The notes below the pieces were generated by a model. It had not been told where the DNA came from, ran no database searches, and worked only from the letters and a program-made list of their open reading frames with translations. A stretch of DNA of 64,000 nt from Rhizomicrobium electricum (GTDB taxonomy: Bacteria; Pseudomonadota; Alphaproteobacteria; Micropepsales; Micropepsaceae): the NCBI RefSeq assembly GCF_011762045.1, contig NZ_JAASQS010000001.1, forward strand, positions 521,868 to 585,867, in the 5' to 3' direction. A program made the position numbers and the translations under genes. The first letter of the stretch is position 1, and the number at the start of each line of letters is the position of its first letter. This document shows, piece after piece, positions 34,054 through 43,993 of this stretch.

Positions 34054-35253
34054 ATGGCGACACAAAAGAACCCGAAAAACTGGCGACCGCGAACCCTCGC
34101 CGTGCGCGGTGGACAGATTCGCACGCCGTTTCAGGAAACCGCCGAAGCGCTGTTCCTGACCTCGGGCTATGCCTATGACGGCCCCGAAGAGCCGGAAGCA
34201 CGCTTCAAGGGGGAAGCCGACGGCTACACCTACAGCCGCTATGGTAATCCCACCGTCGCCATGTTCGAAGCGCGCATGGCAGCCCTCGAAGGCGCCCCAG
34301 TCGCCCGCGCGACCGCAAGCGGAATGGCGGCGGTTTCCTCCGTGTTCCTGTCCGCGCTCAGGAGCGGCGATCATGTGGTCGCGGCCCGCGCCATGTTCGG
34401 CGCCTGCCGGCTCGTCGTCGAGGACATCCTCGCCCGCTTCGGCATTACTTCAACGATCGTCGACGGCACCGACCTTGATGCCTGGCAAAAGGCGCTCACG
34501 CCGGCGACGAAGATGCTGTTCCTGGAGACCCCCGCCAATCCGACGCTGGCCATCGCCGACCTCCGCGCCATCGCCGAAATCGCCGACAAGGCCGGCGCCA
34601 GACTGGTGGTCGACAACGCTTTTGCCAGTCCCGCTTTACAACGGCCGATGCAATTCGGCGCGCACATCGTGGTGCACTCGTCGACGAAATACATCGACGG
34701 TCAGGGCCGAGCCATGGGCGGGGTGATCCTGTGCCGCGAGGACTTCCTCGCCGAGCATCTGCAGACATTCCTGCGCAATACCGGACCGATCATCAGCCCG
34801 TTCAATGCATGGCTGCACCTGAAAAGCCTGGAAACGCTGGACTTACGCATGCGCGCCCACTGCGAGAACGCGCGGGCGGTAGCCGATTTTCTGGCCGAGC
34901 AGAAGGGCGTGCATCGCGTGCTCTATCCCTTCCGTGACGACCACCCACAAGTCACTCTGGCAAAAGCGCAAATGGATGGCGGTGGGGGCGTCGTGGCGTT
35001 CGAAATCGACGGCGGCAAGGCTGAAGCTTTTGCGCTCGAACGGGCGCTCAAGCTGATCGACATTTCCAACAATCTCGGCGACGCCAAAAGCCTCATCACC
35101 CATCCGGCCACTACCACTCACTGCAAACTGACCCCGGAGGCGCGGGCTGCAGTGGGCGTCAGTGATGGCATGCTGCGTTTGGCGGTCGGACTCGAGGACC
35201 CAGCCGACCTCTGCGACGATCTAGCGGAAGCCCTACGGAGCATGCGGAAATAG
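34054..35253 (+). CDS. metZ: O-succinylhomoserine sulfhydrylase
   Basis: 399 residues, a PLP-dependent Cys/Met-metabolism enzyme making homocysteine from O-succinylhomoserine and sulfide. The PLP lysine is in VHSSTKYIDGQGRAMGG and the conserved upstream Asp is in RLVVDNAFASPALQRP. The N-terminus RPRTLAVRGGQIRTPFQETAEALFLTSGYAYD is typical of MetZ rather than cystathionine gamma-synthase. It is followed 68 bp later by apaG, a common alphaproteobacterial order. I looked for a SAM-II riboswitch in the leader and did not find one. Confidence 0.94.
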   Translation: MATQKNPKNWRPRTLAVRGGQIRTPFQETAEALFLTSGYAYDGPEEPEARFKGEADGYTYSRYGNPTVAMFEARMAALEGAPVARATASGMAAVSSVFLSALRSGDHVVAARAMFGACRLVVEDILARFGITSTIVDGTDLDAWQKALTPATKMLFLETPANPTLAIADLRAIAEIADKAGARLVVDNAFASPALQRPMQFGAHIVVHSSTKYIDGQGRAMGGVILCREDFLAEHLQTFLRNTGPIISPFNAWLHLKSLETLDLRMRAHCENARAVADFLAEQKGVHRVLYPFRDDHPQVTLAKAQMDGGGGVVAFEIDGGKAEAFALERALKLIDISNNLGDAKSLITHPATTTHCKLTPEARAAVGVSDGMLRLAVGLEDPADLCDDLAEALRSMRK

Positions 35254-35321
35254 GCTTACCGCGTTAACCTCCGTCAACGGAACACTTGCCCTTTCCGGCG
35301 AGGCGGGGCTTTACTCCGGCC

Positions 35322-35714
35322 ATGTACGAGCGTGTGACACGGGGGATCCGGGTGGCGGTGGAACCGGCCTACCTGGACGACCAATCGGACCCGGACGAGG
35401 GACAGTTCCTCTGGTCCTATACCGTTACGATCGAGAACAACGGATCGGAGCCGGTCCAGTTGATCTCGCGCTATTGGCACATTACCGATGCAGTGGGACA
35501 TATCCAGGAAGTGCGCGGGCCAGGAGTAGTGGGCGCCCAGCCGGTGATCGATCCCGGCAAAAGCTTCCAGTACACCAGCGGCTGCCCTCTTCCGACGGCC
35601 TCGGGCCATATGGTCGGGACCTACCAGATGAAGTCGGCGTCCGGTGAGGCGTTCGACGCGGAAATTCCGCCTTTCATCCTTGAAAGTCCGCACGAGCGCC
35701 GCCAAGTACACTAA
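35322..35714 (+). CDS. apaG: ApaG/Co2+-Mg2+ efflux-associated protein
   Basis: 130 residues, nearly the usual length of the ApaG fold (Fn3-like). Blocks [91 protein letters not shown] are diagnostic. Biochemistry is unsettled; mutants in enteric bacteria show altered cobalt/magnesium handling. The ATG at 35322 begins the family similarity; a longer frame adds 12 unrelated residues. It is in the metZ transcription unit. Confidence 0.93.
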   Translation: MYERVTRGIRVAVEPAYLDDQSDPDEGQFLWSYTVTIENNGSEPVQLISRYWHITDAVGHIQEVRGPGVVGAQPVIDPGKSFQYTSGCPLPTASGHMVGTYQMKSASGEAFDAEIPPFILESPHERRQVH

Positions 35715-35775
35715 TATAAGCAGTGTCAGGTTTCCTTAGCGGCGCCACACGCGTTGCCGCGCGAAAGGTTTTGCC

Positions 35776-36390
35776 ATGTCCGAATCCCGCAAATTCAACG
35801 TCAATCGCCCGTCGCGGGAAGAAGCCGAAGAAGCCGTACGGACCCTTTTGCGATGGGCCGGCGACAACCCGAAGCGCGAAGGCCTGATCGACACGCCTAA
35901 ACGCGTGGTGAAAGCCTATGAGGACTGGTTCTCGGGCTACCAGGAAGATCCCGAAGAATATCTGAAGCGCACCTTCGAGGAAGTCGAAGGCTACGACGAC
36001 ATGATCGTGCTCAAGGACATCCGCTTCGAAAGCCACTGCGAGCATCACTTGGCCCCGATTATCGGCCGTGCCCATGTCGGCTACATGCCCAACAAGCGCG
36101 TGGTCGGGATTTCCAAACTCGCCCGCGTGGTCGACACCTTTGCACGGCGCTTCCAGGTGCAGGAAACGATGAACGCCCAGATCGCCGAATGTATTCAGCG
36201 CGTGCTGGATCCCAAGGGCGTGGCGGTGGTGATCGAAGCCACGCACCAATGCATGACGACGCGCGGCGTGCATAAACCGGGCGTGACCATGGTCACATCG
36301 ACCGTCCACGGCGCCTTCCGCACCAACCCATCCACGCGGCGCGAATTCCTGCACGTGATCGGCAACCCGACCGCCAGGATGGAAGGCTAA
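35776..36390 (+). CDS. folE: GTP cyclohydrolase I
   Basis: 204 residues, type IA enzyme converting GTP to dihydroneopterin triphosphate, the first step of folate (and queuosine/pterin) synthesis. Zinc ligands are the Cys and His of [10 protein letters not shown] and the late Cys in [11 protein letters not shown]; other marks are [16 protein letters not shown] and the C-terminal TRREFLHVI. Full length. It lies 61 bp after apaG on the same strand and overlaps the convergent hslO stop region by 4 bp. Confidence 0.96.
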   Translation: MSESRKFNVNRPSREEAEEAVRTLLRWAGDNPKREGLIDTPKRVVKAYEDWFSGYQEDPEEYLKRTFEEVEGYDDMIVLKDIRFESHCEHHLAPIIGRAHVGYMPNKRVVGISKLARVVDTFARRFQVQETMNAQIAECIQRVLDPKGVAVVIEATHQCMTTRGVHKPGVTMVTSTVHGAFRTNPSTRREFLHVIGNPTARMEG

Positions 36391-37289
36391 CTCAGCCGGG
36401 CCTTGCCGATTTCGTGAACCGTGCCGCAGAACTCGCACTTGGCGCGGATGACACCGTCGGCATCGGCCAGATTGGCGCGTTCTGCTTCCGTGTAGGACTT
36501 CAGCACCGTGGCGATGCGCTCGCCGTCGCAATCGCAGCGGAACGTGATCTCCTCCGCCGGCAGCACTCGCACTTCCTCCTGATTGAACAGGCGCCAGAGC
36601 AGCGTCTCGGCGGTAAGCGTGGTATCGAGCAGTTCGAGGTCTTCGACCGTCCCTGCGAGCGATGACAGGCGATCCCAATCGTCGGCACCGCGCCGAACGC
36701 CTGGCGTTGCCTGCAGCATCAGACCGGCGGCCCGCCAGTGCGGCTCCTTCGAACCGGGCGTGAAGACTGGCGCAGCGGCCAAGCGGATCAGCGTCGGCAA
36801 TTGCTCCGATTGCTCGAAATAAGTTTCGGCCGACGCCGCAATGCCTTTGGGCGATAGATCGACGATGCCTTGATAGGTCTGGCCACCGCGTACCGGCTCG
36901 ATGGTGATGGCAAGCGAACCCGCCCCCGTCAGGGCTGCAAACAGCGGCTTCTCGGCGAGCGTGACTTCGTCATCAAGGCGAGCAAAGCCGCGCACGCCCT
37001 TCGGCTTGCCACCGGAGGCACCGTAGTAATCGGCAGCGACGATATCGAGCGGGCCATCGGATTTGGTCTGCACCGTCAGGCGGCCATCGAGTTTCAGCGC
37101 CGAACCAAGCAGCGCCGACAGCGCCAAAACCTCGCCGGCCACGCGGGCGGCAAGTTCCGGCAACGCATGTACGCTCAAGGCGCGCGCAGAGGTTGCGTCC
37201 AGCCGCACGAAACGGCCGCGAACACCCGCGTCAACAACATCGAAGGGCAGGACAAAATCGCCCGTTGGAGCATTCTGGTAGGGTTCCAT
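36387..37289 (-). CDS. hslO: Redox-regulated chaperonin Hsp33
   Basis: 300 residues. The N-terminal Hsp33 domain is followed by the C-terminal redox switch with CDCD and CEFC, the four zinc-binding cysteines that form disulfides under oxidative heat stress and turn the chaperone on. It follows argD-argF (with an isochorismatase-like gene in between), the usual alphaproteobacterial gene order. The ATG at 37289 begins [16 protein letters not shown]. Confidence 0.94.
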   Translation of the reverse strand: MEPYQNAPTGDFVLPFDVVDAGVRGRFVRLDATSARALSVHALPELAARVAGEVLALSALLGSALKLDGRLTVQTKSDGPLDIVAADYYGASGGKPKGVRGFARLDDEVTLAEKPLFAALTGAGSLAITIEPVRGGQTYQGIVDLSPKGIAASAETYFEQSEQLPTLIRLAAAPVFTPGSKEPHWRAAGLMLQATPGVRRGADDWDRLSSLAGTVEDLELLDTTLTAETLLWRLFNQEEVRVLPAEEITFRCDCDGERIATVLKSYTEAERANLADADGVIRAKCEFCGTVHEIGKARLS

Positions 37290-37344
37290 GATCGAAGGGA
37301 TATAGGGCTTCGGTGACGGAATTCAATCGGCCCCCGAAAACACC

Positions 37345-37932
37345 TTATTCGCCCAGGATTTGCGCCGCCGTAAAGATACCCGCGAAACGGTCGCCGAGGG
37401 CCGCCAGCTCCGCCTCATGGATGGTGCGGGCCGGAACGAGCCCGTTCGGACCGGGCAGATCGCGAGAGGCGCAGGCATCGGCCACGACAGTCGAAACATA
37501 CCCGAAACTCAGCGCGTCACGGACCGTCGTCGAGACACACATGTGTGTCATGAAGCCCATGAAAATGACGGCGCGGCCACTGGCGCCCAACCGCATGTCG
37601 AGATCGGTCTGGAAAAAACTCGAGGGACGCGGCTTCTCGACCACATCCTCGAACGATACCGGCTTCAACTGCTCGATCGGCTGGCCGCCCCAGCCCTGCC
37701 GGTCGAACAACCCGCCCGGTGCCCCTCGCTGGAAAACATGAATGACGCGGCTGCCGGCCACGCGTGCGGCATTAAGAATGCGCTCCGCCGCGGCGATCGC
37801 AGGCGCCGCATCGGGTAGTTCCAGCGGACCTTTCAGATACTCGTTCTGATAATCGATCAGAACGAGTGCGGACTCTGCGAGCTTCGGGAGCGCGGGCTCA
37901 TGCCCGGCAAGGGAGAGTAAGGTTTTGGCCAT
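37345..37932 (-). CDS. Isochorismatase-like cysteine hydrolase
   Basis: 195 residues of the isochorismatase superfamily. The catalytic Asp is in ALVLIDYQNEYL, Lys is in EDVVEKPRPSSF and the nucleophilic Cys is in GFMTHMCVSTTVRDAL, preceded by the cis-peptide region. Family members hydrolyse nicotinamide, N-carbamoyl or peroxyureido compounds. GGGGAGG before the ATG (37932) gives a strong ribosome-binding site. It is inserted between argF and hslO, 31 bp from argF. A role in a carbamoyl side reaction would fit next to argF but is inference. Confidence 0.86.
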   Translation of the reverse strand: MAKTLLSLAGHEPALPKLAESALVLIDYQNEYLKGPLELPDAAPAIAAAERILNAARVAGSRVIHVFQRGAPGGLFDRQGWGGQPIEQLKPVSFEDVVEKPRPSSFFQTDLDMRLGASGRAVIFMGFMTHMCVSTTVRDALSFGYVSTVVADACASRDLPGPNGLVPARTIHEAELAALGDRFAGIFTAAQILGE

Positions 37933-37963
37933 TGACACCTCCCCTGCGGGGCAATTCACCGGA

Positions 37964-38896
37964 TCACAGTTTCCCTAAACACCACTGCATGATCGCCTTC
38001 TGGGCATGGAGGCGGTTTTCAGCCTCGTCCCAAACGGCAGTCTGCGGGCCGTCAATGACGTCATCGGTCACTTCCTCGCCGCGATGGGCCGGCAGGCAAT
38101 GCATGAAGATCGCGTCTTTGCCGGCGGCCGCCATCAGGCGCGAATTGACCTGGAAGGGCTTAAGCAGATTGTGGCGCTTGGTGGCGTCTTCATCGCCCAT
38201 CGACACCCACGCATCGGACACAATGCAGTCGGCCCCGGCCACCGCTTCTTCGGCGTTGGTCATGAAGTGGACCTTGCCCTTATGCGCCTTGACCCACTCC
38301 TTCACGGGCGGACGCACCTGCAGTTCCGGCGGCGCGGCGACGTTGAGCGTGAAGCCCATTTTCACCGCGGCGTGAATCCACGAGGTGCAGACGTTGTTGG
38401 CATCGCCGCTCCAGGCAATAGTCCTACCTTTGATCGGACCCTTCTTCTCTTCGAAGGTCATCAGGTCGGCGATCACCTGGCAAGGATGGCTGAGCTTGGT
38501 CAATCCGTTGATGACGGGCATGTCGGCGTTGGCCGCAAGATCCAGCACCATTTCGTGGTCCAGCAGGCGGATCATCACGATGTCGACGTAGCGCGACAGC
38601 ACGCGCGCGGTGTCGGCGATGGTTTCCTCGCGGGCGAGCTGCATCTGCGCGCCGGTCAGCATGATGGTGGTGCCGCCGAGCTGGCGCATGCCGACGTCGA
38701 ACGAAATGCGGGTGCGGGTCGACTGCTTGTCGAAGATCATCGCCAGGATGCGGCCTTCGAGCGGCTTGTCGGCGTCGGGCACACCCTTGGGAAGACCCTT
38801 GCGCGCTTCCTTGCGGCGCTTGGCTTCGTTCAGGATTGCGGTAAGCGTTGCGGAATCGTGGTCGGAAAGATCGATGAAATGTCTGACGGCGCTCAT
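37964..38896 (-). CDS. argF: Ornithine carbamoyltransferase
   Basis: 310 residues, cytosolic enzyme forming citrulline from ornithine and carbamoyl phosphate. The carbamoyl-phosphate loop is [20 protein letters not shown] (STRTR motif), with HPCQVIADL, the ornithine-side SMG element in DAWVSMGDE, and the C-terminal [15 protein letters not shown] precedes the ATG. It lies 15 bp downstream of argD, in one operon. Confidence 0.97.
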   Translation of the reverse strand: MSAVRHFIDLSDHDSATLTAILNEAKRRKEARKGLPKGVPDADKPLEGRILAMIFDKQSTRTRISFDVGMRQLGGTTIMLTGAQMQLAREETIADTARVLSRYVDIVMIRLLDHEMVLDLAANADMPVINGLTKLSHPCQVIADLMTFEEKKGPIKGRTIAWSGDANNVCTSWIHAAVKMGFTLNVAAPPELQVRPPVKEWVKAHKGKVHFMTNAEEAVAGADCIVSDAWVSMGDEDATKRHNLLKPFQVNSRLMAAAGKDAIFMHCLPAHRGEEVTDDVIDGPQTAVWDEAENRLHAQKAIMQWCLGKL

Positions 38897-38911
38897 TGGG
38901 CAGCCTCTAGC

Positions 38912-40090
38912 TTAAGGATTGGTCTCAAACGTCTTGGCGGCGGCGGAGAGCTTCTCCATCGCCTCGCGCACATGCTCCTCCGTGATGGTCAGCGGCGGCA
39001 GAACACGAACGACGTTGTCGCCGGCGCCGACCACGAGGAGGCCCGCTCGTCGGGCCGCATTGACGAATTCGACGTTCGGTACCTTCAGCTTGAGACCAAG
39101 CAATAGCCCCTGCCCGCGGATTTCGGCGAATACCTGGGGATATTCGGCGAGCAGCCGCCCCATCTGTTGCTGCATGTAGTTCGCGATCTGCTCCACATGC
39201 GGCAGGAAATCGGGTTCCAGCGCCATCTCGAGCGCCGCGTTCGCCACTGCCATGGCCAGCGGATTGCCGCCATAGGTCGTGCCGTGGGTACCCGCGGTCA
39301 TGCCCTTGGCCGCTTCGGCCGTGGCAAGGCAAGCTCCCACGGGGAACCCGCCGCCGATGGCCTTGGCGATGGGCATGATATCGGGCGTGATGCCCGTCCA
39401 TTCGTAGGCGAATAGCTTGCCGGTGCGTCCGACGCCGGTCTGCACTTCGTCGAAGATCAACAACAGTCCGTTGTCGTCACACAACTTGCGCAAGCCGCGC
39501 AGGTATTCCGGCGACATGACGCGCACGCCGCCTTCGCCTTGCACCGGCTCGATCAGAATCGCGGCCGTCTCAGGACCGATGGCGGCTTCCACCGCCTTCA
39601 GGTCACCCGGCGGAATGCTGTCGAAACCTTCGACCTTCGGACCGAAGCCCTCCAGGTATTTCGGGTTCCCGCCCGCGGCGATCGCCGCCATGGTGCGGCC
39701 GTGAAAGGCGCCCTGGAAGCAGATGATACGGAACCGCTCCGGCTTGCCGCTGACGTACTGATAGCGGCGCGCCATTTTCCAGGCGAGTTCGCAGGCTTCG
39801 ACGCCCGAATTGGTAAAGAAGCAGGTGTCGGCGAACGTCACCTCGGTGAGTCGCTTGGCAAGGCTTTCCTGGCCGGGCACGCGATAGAGGTTGGACGTGT
39901 GCCAGAGCTTTTGCGCCTGCTCGGTCAGCGCCGCCACCAGCCGCGGATGGGCGTGGCCGAACGCGTTGACGGCAATCCCAGCACCGAAGTCCAGATATCG
40001 CTGCCCATCCTCGGCGAAAAGGTACGGACCCTCGCCGCGGACGAAACCAACGTCCGTCCGATTGTAGGTTGGCAGCAATACGGGAAACAC
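38912..40090 (-). CDS. argD: Acetylornithine/succinyldiaminopimelate aminotransferase
   Basis: 392 residues, class-III PLP transaminase of arginine and possibly lysine synthesis. Marks are [34 protein letters not shown], the [12 protein letters not shown] active-site element, and the PLP lysine in [16 protein letters not shown]. The start is GTG at 40090 with AGGAGG about 10 nt upstream. First gene of argD-argF-(isochorismatase-like)-hslO. Its upstream region is shared with divergent gcrA. Confidence 0.96.
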   Translation of the reverse strand: MFPVLLPTYNRTDVGFVRGEGPYLFAEDGQRYLDFGAGIAVNAFGHAHPRLVAALTEQAQKLWHTSNLYRVPGQESLAKRLTEVTFADTCFFTNSGVEACELAWKMARRYQYVSGKPERFRIICFQGAFHGRTMAAIAAGGNPKYLEGFGPKVEGFDSIPPGDLKAVEAAIGPETAAILIEPVQGEGGVRVMSPEYLRGLRKLCDDNGLLLIFDEVQTGVGRTGKLFAYEWTGITPDIMPIAKAIGGGFPVGACLATAEAAKGMTAGTHGTTYGGNPLAMAVANAALEMALEPDFLPHVEQIANYMQQQMGRLLAEYPQVFAEIRGQGLLLGLKLKVPNVEFVNAARRAGLLVVGAGDNVVRVLPPLTITEEHVREAMEKLSAAAKTFETNP

Positions 40091-40104
40091 GTGGACCTCC
40101 TGAT

Positions 40105-40254
40105 GAGTCGCAATTTGTGGATAAGGAATGGGGGCTTTAGCCGCTTTGCCCCACCGTCACAAGCAAACTCGTGTCACAAAGCCATGAGTCGCGTTTATCC
40201 AATTGGACCTGCTCAAGGAATTTTCGTGCACAGGCTTTCGCTTTCCGCTGAGTC
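40105..40254. promoter_or_regulatory. Three GANTC (CcrM) sites in the gcrA/argD intergenic region
   Basis: GAGTC occurs at 40105-40109, 40186-40190 and 40250-40254, each followed by G. GANTC is the CcrM methylation target through which GcrA acts in alphaproteobacteria. Three sites in 264 bp upstream of gcrA itself is more than the roughly one expected by chance at this base composition. No TTAA-N7-TTAA box is present. Confidence 0.45.
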
Positions 40255-40354
40255 GTATCCTGTGGACGAAGGGCTAGTGGTTCGGCCCCATGCCTTGTGC
40301 GAGGTCCCGGAGCCGCTACGATAGGTGGTGGCAGACGGCCGAAAGGAGCACTGC

Positions 40355-40804
40355 ATGACCCAGGCCAATTGGACCGACGACCGCGTCGAACAGCTCAAAT
40401 CCCTCTGGACCGAAGGCCTTTCGGCCAGCCAGATCGCCCGCACGCTGGGCGGAGTGACCCGCAATGCCGTGATCGGCAAGGTGCACCGCTTGGGCCTCGC
40501 CGGCCGGGCTAGCCCCTCACGGGTGGAGCGTCCGCGCCTGCCGACGACTCCGCGGGTGTCGATCCGTCCGCACGTGCCGCCGGCCCCGATCATCGAAGAA
40601 GATCCGGTGACCCTCGACGACGGCAACTTCGCGACGGTTCTCACCATCAACGATCGGATGTGCCGCTGGCCGATCGGAGATCCCAGCGAGAATGAGTTCC
40701 ATTTCTGCGGCCGCAAGCCCAAGTCCGGCTCGCCTTATTGCGAAGCGCATGCCCGCAAGGCCTACCAGCCGCAGCAGCAGCGCCGGGACAAGCTGGCAAG
40801 CTGA
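40355..40804 (+). CDS. gcrA: GcrA cell-cycle regulator
   Basis: 149 residues. The N-terminal HTH WTDDRVEQLKSLWTEGLSASQIARTLGGVTRNAVIGKVHRLGLAGR is the GcrA signature that recognises GANTC DNA. A Pro-rich linker follows, then the C-terminal sigma-70-interacting domain with RMCRWPIGDPSENEFHFCGRKPKSGSPYCEAHARKAYQP, including conserved cysteines. It recruits RNA polymerase to promoters carrying CcrM-methylated sites and controls division and replication genes. AAAGGAG precedes the ATG. Diverges from argD. Confidence 0.96.
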   Translation: MTQANWTDDRVEQLKSLWTEGLSASQIARTLGGVTRNAVIGKVHRLGLAGRASPSRVERPRLPTTPRVSIRPHVPPAPIIEEDPVTLDDGNFATVLTINDRMCRWPIGDPSENEFHFCGRKPKSGSPYCEAHARKAYQPQQQRRDKLAS

Positions 40805-40898
40805 TCGCTTCCGCCTTTCGAGACGCCTGACGAATCGGGCGTCTCGAGGTGCGATAGGGCCTCCTCAACACGAGGGGTTTTGTGCTACCGTTTCCGCC

Positions 40899-41060
40899 AT
40901 GAAGAAACGCGTCGAAAAGCCAAAGACGAAGCCCGCCAAACCCGAATCGGCAAAAAGCGAGCCGGCGCCCAAAACGCTTGCCAAAGCGGCCGCACCCTCG
41001 CCGCAGGATCCCCTGCACGACCTCTTGCGTGGGGCTCACACCCACAAGATCTGCCGGTAG
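40899..41060 (+). CDS. Small Lys/Pro/Ala-rich basic protein, unknown
   Basis: 53 residues, MKKRVEKPKTKPAKPESAKSEPAPKTLAKAAAPSPQDP then LHDLLRGAHTHKICR. The low-complexity basic repeat region and a short hydrophobic-charged end suggest a disordered nucleic-acid or membrane-associated peptide. Codon positions are GC-biased as in neighbours, but there is no strong ribosome-binding site. No homologue is recognised. Confidence 0.4.
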   Translation: MKKRVEKPKTKPAKPESAKSEPAPKTLAKAAAPSPQDPLHDLLRGAHTHKICR

Positions 41061-41126
41061 CGGAGCTTCATTACTCGAAAACGACTGACCAGCGCGCTCG
41101 CCGCGGTGCTTGTTTGTGTGCCGCCA

Positions 41127-41825
41127 CTACGCCGTAACGGACGAGTCTTCGAGGGCATAGCCCGCGGACCGCACTGTGCGGATCGGGTCGTTGGAGCCGT
41201 CGACGATCAGCGCTTTCCGCAAGCGGCCGACGTGGACGTCCACCGTGCGCGCTTCGACGTAAACATCCGACCCCCACACCGCGTCCAGAAGCTGCTCGCG
41301 CGAGAATACGCGACCGGGATGCTGGATCAGGTGATCGAGCAGCTTGTACTCGGTCGGCCCGAGGTGGACTTCCTTGCCGGCGCGGCGAACCCGATGCGCG
41401 GCGCGGTCCATCTCTATGTCGCCGACGGTGACGATATCTTCGGCCAGACTTGGACGGATGCGGCGCATCACAGCTCTGAGGCGCGCCAACAACTCCATCA
41501 TCGAAAACGGCTTGGTGAGATAATCATCGGCCCCGGTGTCAAGGCCGCGGATGCGGTCCGATTCCTCGCCGCGCGCCGTCAACATGATGATCGGAACGTT
41601 GCGGGTTTCCTGGCGGCTTCGCAGACGGCGGCAAACCTCGATGCCCGACAACTGCGGCAGCATCCAATCGAGCAGCACAAGGTCCGGCTGCTCCTCGGCG
41701 GCGACGAGCAGTGCTTCTTCGCCATCCATCGCCACCAGCACGCGATAGCCCTCGCGCTCCAGATTGTATCGGAGCAGGGTGACTAGGGCGTTCTCGTCCT
41801 CCGCCACGAGCACCGACGGCTTCAT
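41127..41825 (-). CDS. phoB: Phosphate regulon response regulator PhoB
   Basis: 232 residues, OmpR/PhoB class. Receiver domain with acidic pair EDEN and phosphoacceptor Asp in LVLLDWMLP, followed by a winged-helix with [31 protein letters not shown] and a DNA-recognition helix [12 protein letters not shown]. Last gene of phoR-phoU-phoB. Activates Pho genes under phosphate limitation. Confidence 0.95.
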   Translation of the reverse strand: [232 protein letters not shown]

Positions 41826-41828
41826 GCT

Positions 41829-42539
41829 TCAATCCTTCTTTTCGATCCGCGCACTGGCGGTAGTGTCCCCTTTGGGGCGCTCAAGAGCGAGATGGCCGCC
41901 GGTCACCATGTGATAGACCACCTCGGCAATGTTGGTGCAGTGATCGCCCGCCCGCTCGACGTTCTTGGCGATGAACAGGAAGTGCGTGCACAGCCCGATC
42001 GTGCGCGGGTCTTCCATCATGTAGGTGAGCAGTTCGCGGAACAGGCTGTTGTACATCTCGTCGATTTCGCCGTCCTGCTTCCAGACGAGTTCAGCGGAAT
42101 CGGGATCGCGGTCGGAATAGGCATCGAGCACCGCCTTGAGCTGGGCCAGCGATTGGCTGCCCATCCGTGCGAGGCTCTGCGCCAGCCGGATCGGCTGCTC
42201 GCGGTTGAGCACGATGGCGCGCTTGGCAATGTTCTTGGCTAGGTCGCCGATACGTTCGAGTTCGCCGGCGATCTTGATCGCCGCGAGAGTCTCGCGCAGG
42301 TCCACCGCCATCGGCTGCCGCAAAGCCAGCACCCTCAGCGCCTGCTCTTCGATCTGCTGCTGCAGTTCGTCGACTTTGCGGTCGCCCGCCACCACCGCCT
42401 CGGCCCTGGCGGTATCGCGCCGGGCAATGGCGTCGATGGCGTCGGCAAGTTGCGCCTCGGCGAGGCCGCCCATCTGCGCCACCGACGACGCCAGCGCCTC
42501 CAACTGCTCGGTGAAAGCCCTTACGGTATGATCTGCCAT
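41829..42539 (-). CDS. phoU: Phosphate signalling protein PhoU
   Basis: 236 residues, two PhoU three-helix repeats with the metal-binding E/DxxxD pattern: IAGELERIGDLAKNIAKRA in the first repeat and FIAKNVERAGDHCTNIAEVVYHMVTG in the second. It couples the Pst transporter state to PhoR. The ATG at 42539 is the normal PhoU start (MADHTVRAF). It ends 3 bp before phoB. Pst transporter genes, normally between phoR and phoU in alphaproteobacteria, are absent here. Confidence 0.95.
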   Translation of the reverse strand: MADHTVRAFTEQLEALASSVAQMGGLAEAQLADAIDAIARRDTARAEAVVAGDRKVDELQQQIEEQALRVLALRQPMAVDLRETLAAIKIAGELERIGDLAKNIAKRAIVLNREQPIRLAQSLARMGSQSLAQLKAVLDAYSDRDPDSAELVWKQDGEIDEMYNSLFRELLTYMMEDPRTIGLCTHFLFIAKNVERAGDHCTNIAEVVYHMVTGGHLALERPKGDTTASARIEKKD

Positions 42540-42604
42540 GGCCCTGCCCGCTTCCTCGTTGCCGGCACCATTCACACCGGCAACGCTATCGATATGCGAT
42601 GATT

Positions 42605-43945
42605 TTATAACAGTTCCGTGACACCGGCGTCGGACGGCTTTTCCGCGGCCTTTTTTGCCGCCGGGAGCAGGACCGTAAAGATGGAACCCTCGCCCACCCG
42701 GCTTTCGATTTGCAACCGCCCGTTATGCCGGTTGACGATGTGTTTGACGATGGCGAGCCCCAGACCGGTGCCGCCGCGCTCCCGGCTGCGCTTCACATCG
42801 ACCCGGTAAAACCGCTCGGTTAGCCGGGGAATCGCCTCCGCCGGGATGCCTTCGCCGTCGTCCTTAACGGATGCCACCACCTGCGGCTCCGGTCCGCGCC
42901 GCCCCGGAGCCATCTGCTGCCGCAAGGTAATTTTCACCTCGCCGTTGCTGCGGCCGTACTTGATCGCGTTGTGGATCAGATTCTGGAAGACTTGGACCAA
43001 TTCGTCGCGCTCACCGCTCACAGCGGGGACTGGGCCGGGGCAATCGACCGAGATGGTAATGCCGTCCGCCTTGGCGAGCGGCGCCAGCGCCGCAGCGGCC
43101 TGTTTGATCACGGCCTCAATCGACACCTCGCCCCGCGGCGGCACATGTTCGTTGAGCTCGATCCGGGTCAGCGACAAAAGATCCTCGATCAGCCGGCGCA
43201 TCCGTTCGGCCTCGACACCCATGATATCGAGGAACTGCTCGCGGGCTTCAGCGTCGTCTCGGGCGGGGCCTTTTAAGGTCTCAATAAAGCCGGTAACGGC
43301 GGCGAGCGGTGTCCGCAACTCGTGGCTGGCGTTGGCGATAAAATCCACCCGCATCTGTTCGGCGCGCTTCATCGCGGTAAGGTCGTGCATCAGCAGCATC
43401 ACGACCGCCGGATCGGAAGATACCCGCGCGGTGAACGCCTGATAATTGCGCTCGATCGGGACCCGGACGGTGAACTCGACCGATAAGGGCTCGCCGGTGT
43501 GCGCAGTCCGCGCCAGGGCTTCCAGAATCGCAGGATTGCGCATCACGGCCGAAACGTGTTTGCGCTCGATCCCGACGCCGACCACGTCCCGCATGGCGCC
43601 ATTGGCAAACAGCACCCGATCGCCGCCGTTGACCAGCATCAAAGGATCAGGGAGCCGTTCCAGCATTTCGCGCGCCAAAGGCGACAACATGGCCAACTCG
43701 TCGGACGCCGGCTCTTCGACCGCCGCAAACGGCTGCCGGCGCTCGCCGATGCCGGCGGAAACGGCCAAGATCAGCGACACCACGACGACCGCCGCCAGCC
43801 CCTGAAATCCGAGCCATGTAAAAACGGCCGCGCCGACGATCAAAGCCGCCGTCACGGACCACAGCATCCGCCGAAGAGTTGCCCAGAACGCGGCGTCTCT
43901 GTTCATTCCGTACACCGCATAACGATTCGCGCTATCCGACATCAT
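42605..43945 (-). CDS. phoR: Phosphate regulon sensor histidine kinase PhoR
   Basis: 446 residues. Two N-terminal transmembrane helices (about 20-65), a PAS domain (LPDPLMLVNGGDRVLFANGAMRDVVGV), the phosphoacceptor His in FIANASHELRTPLAAVTGFIETL, and an ATPase domain with NLIHNAIKYG and GGTGLGLAIVKHI. Regulates PhoB by phosphotransfer. The start may be 43945 or a Met 13 residues downstream; neither ribosome-binding site is strong. It begins a phoR-phoU-phoB set downstream of the alkylation-repair genes. Confidence 0.95.
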   Translation of the reverse strand: MMSDSANRYAVYGMNRDAAFWATLRRMLWSVTAALIVGAAVFTWLGFQGLAAVVVVSLILAVSAGIGERRQPFAAVEEPASDELAMLSPLAREMLERLPDPLMLVNGGDRVLFANGAMRDVVGVGIERKHVSAVMRNPAILEALARTAHTGEPLSVEFTVRVPIERNYQAFTARVSSDPAVVMLLMHDLTAMKRAEQMRVDFIANASHELRTPLAAVTGFIETLKGPARDDAEAREQFLDIMGVEAERMRRLIEDLLSLTRIELNEHVPPRGEVSIEAVIKQAAAALAPLAKADGITISVDCPGPVPAVSGERDELVQVFQNLIHNAIKYGRSNGEVKITLRQQMAPGRRGPEPQVVASVKDDGEGIPAEAIPRLTERFYRVDVKRSRERGGTGLGLAIVKHIVNRHNGRLQIESRVGEGSIFTVLLPAAKKAAEKPSDAGVTELL

Positions 43946-43993
43946 AGCCGCAATTTGGCCTTGAACTGCGACGGTTCGGTAACGGCTGCGGCG

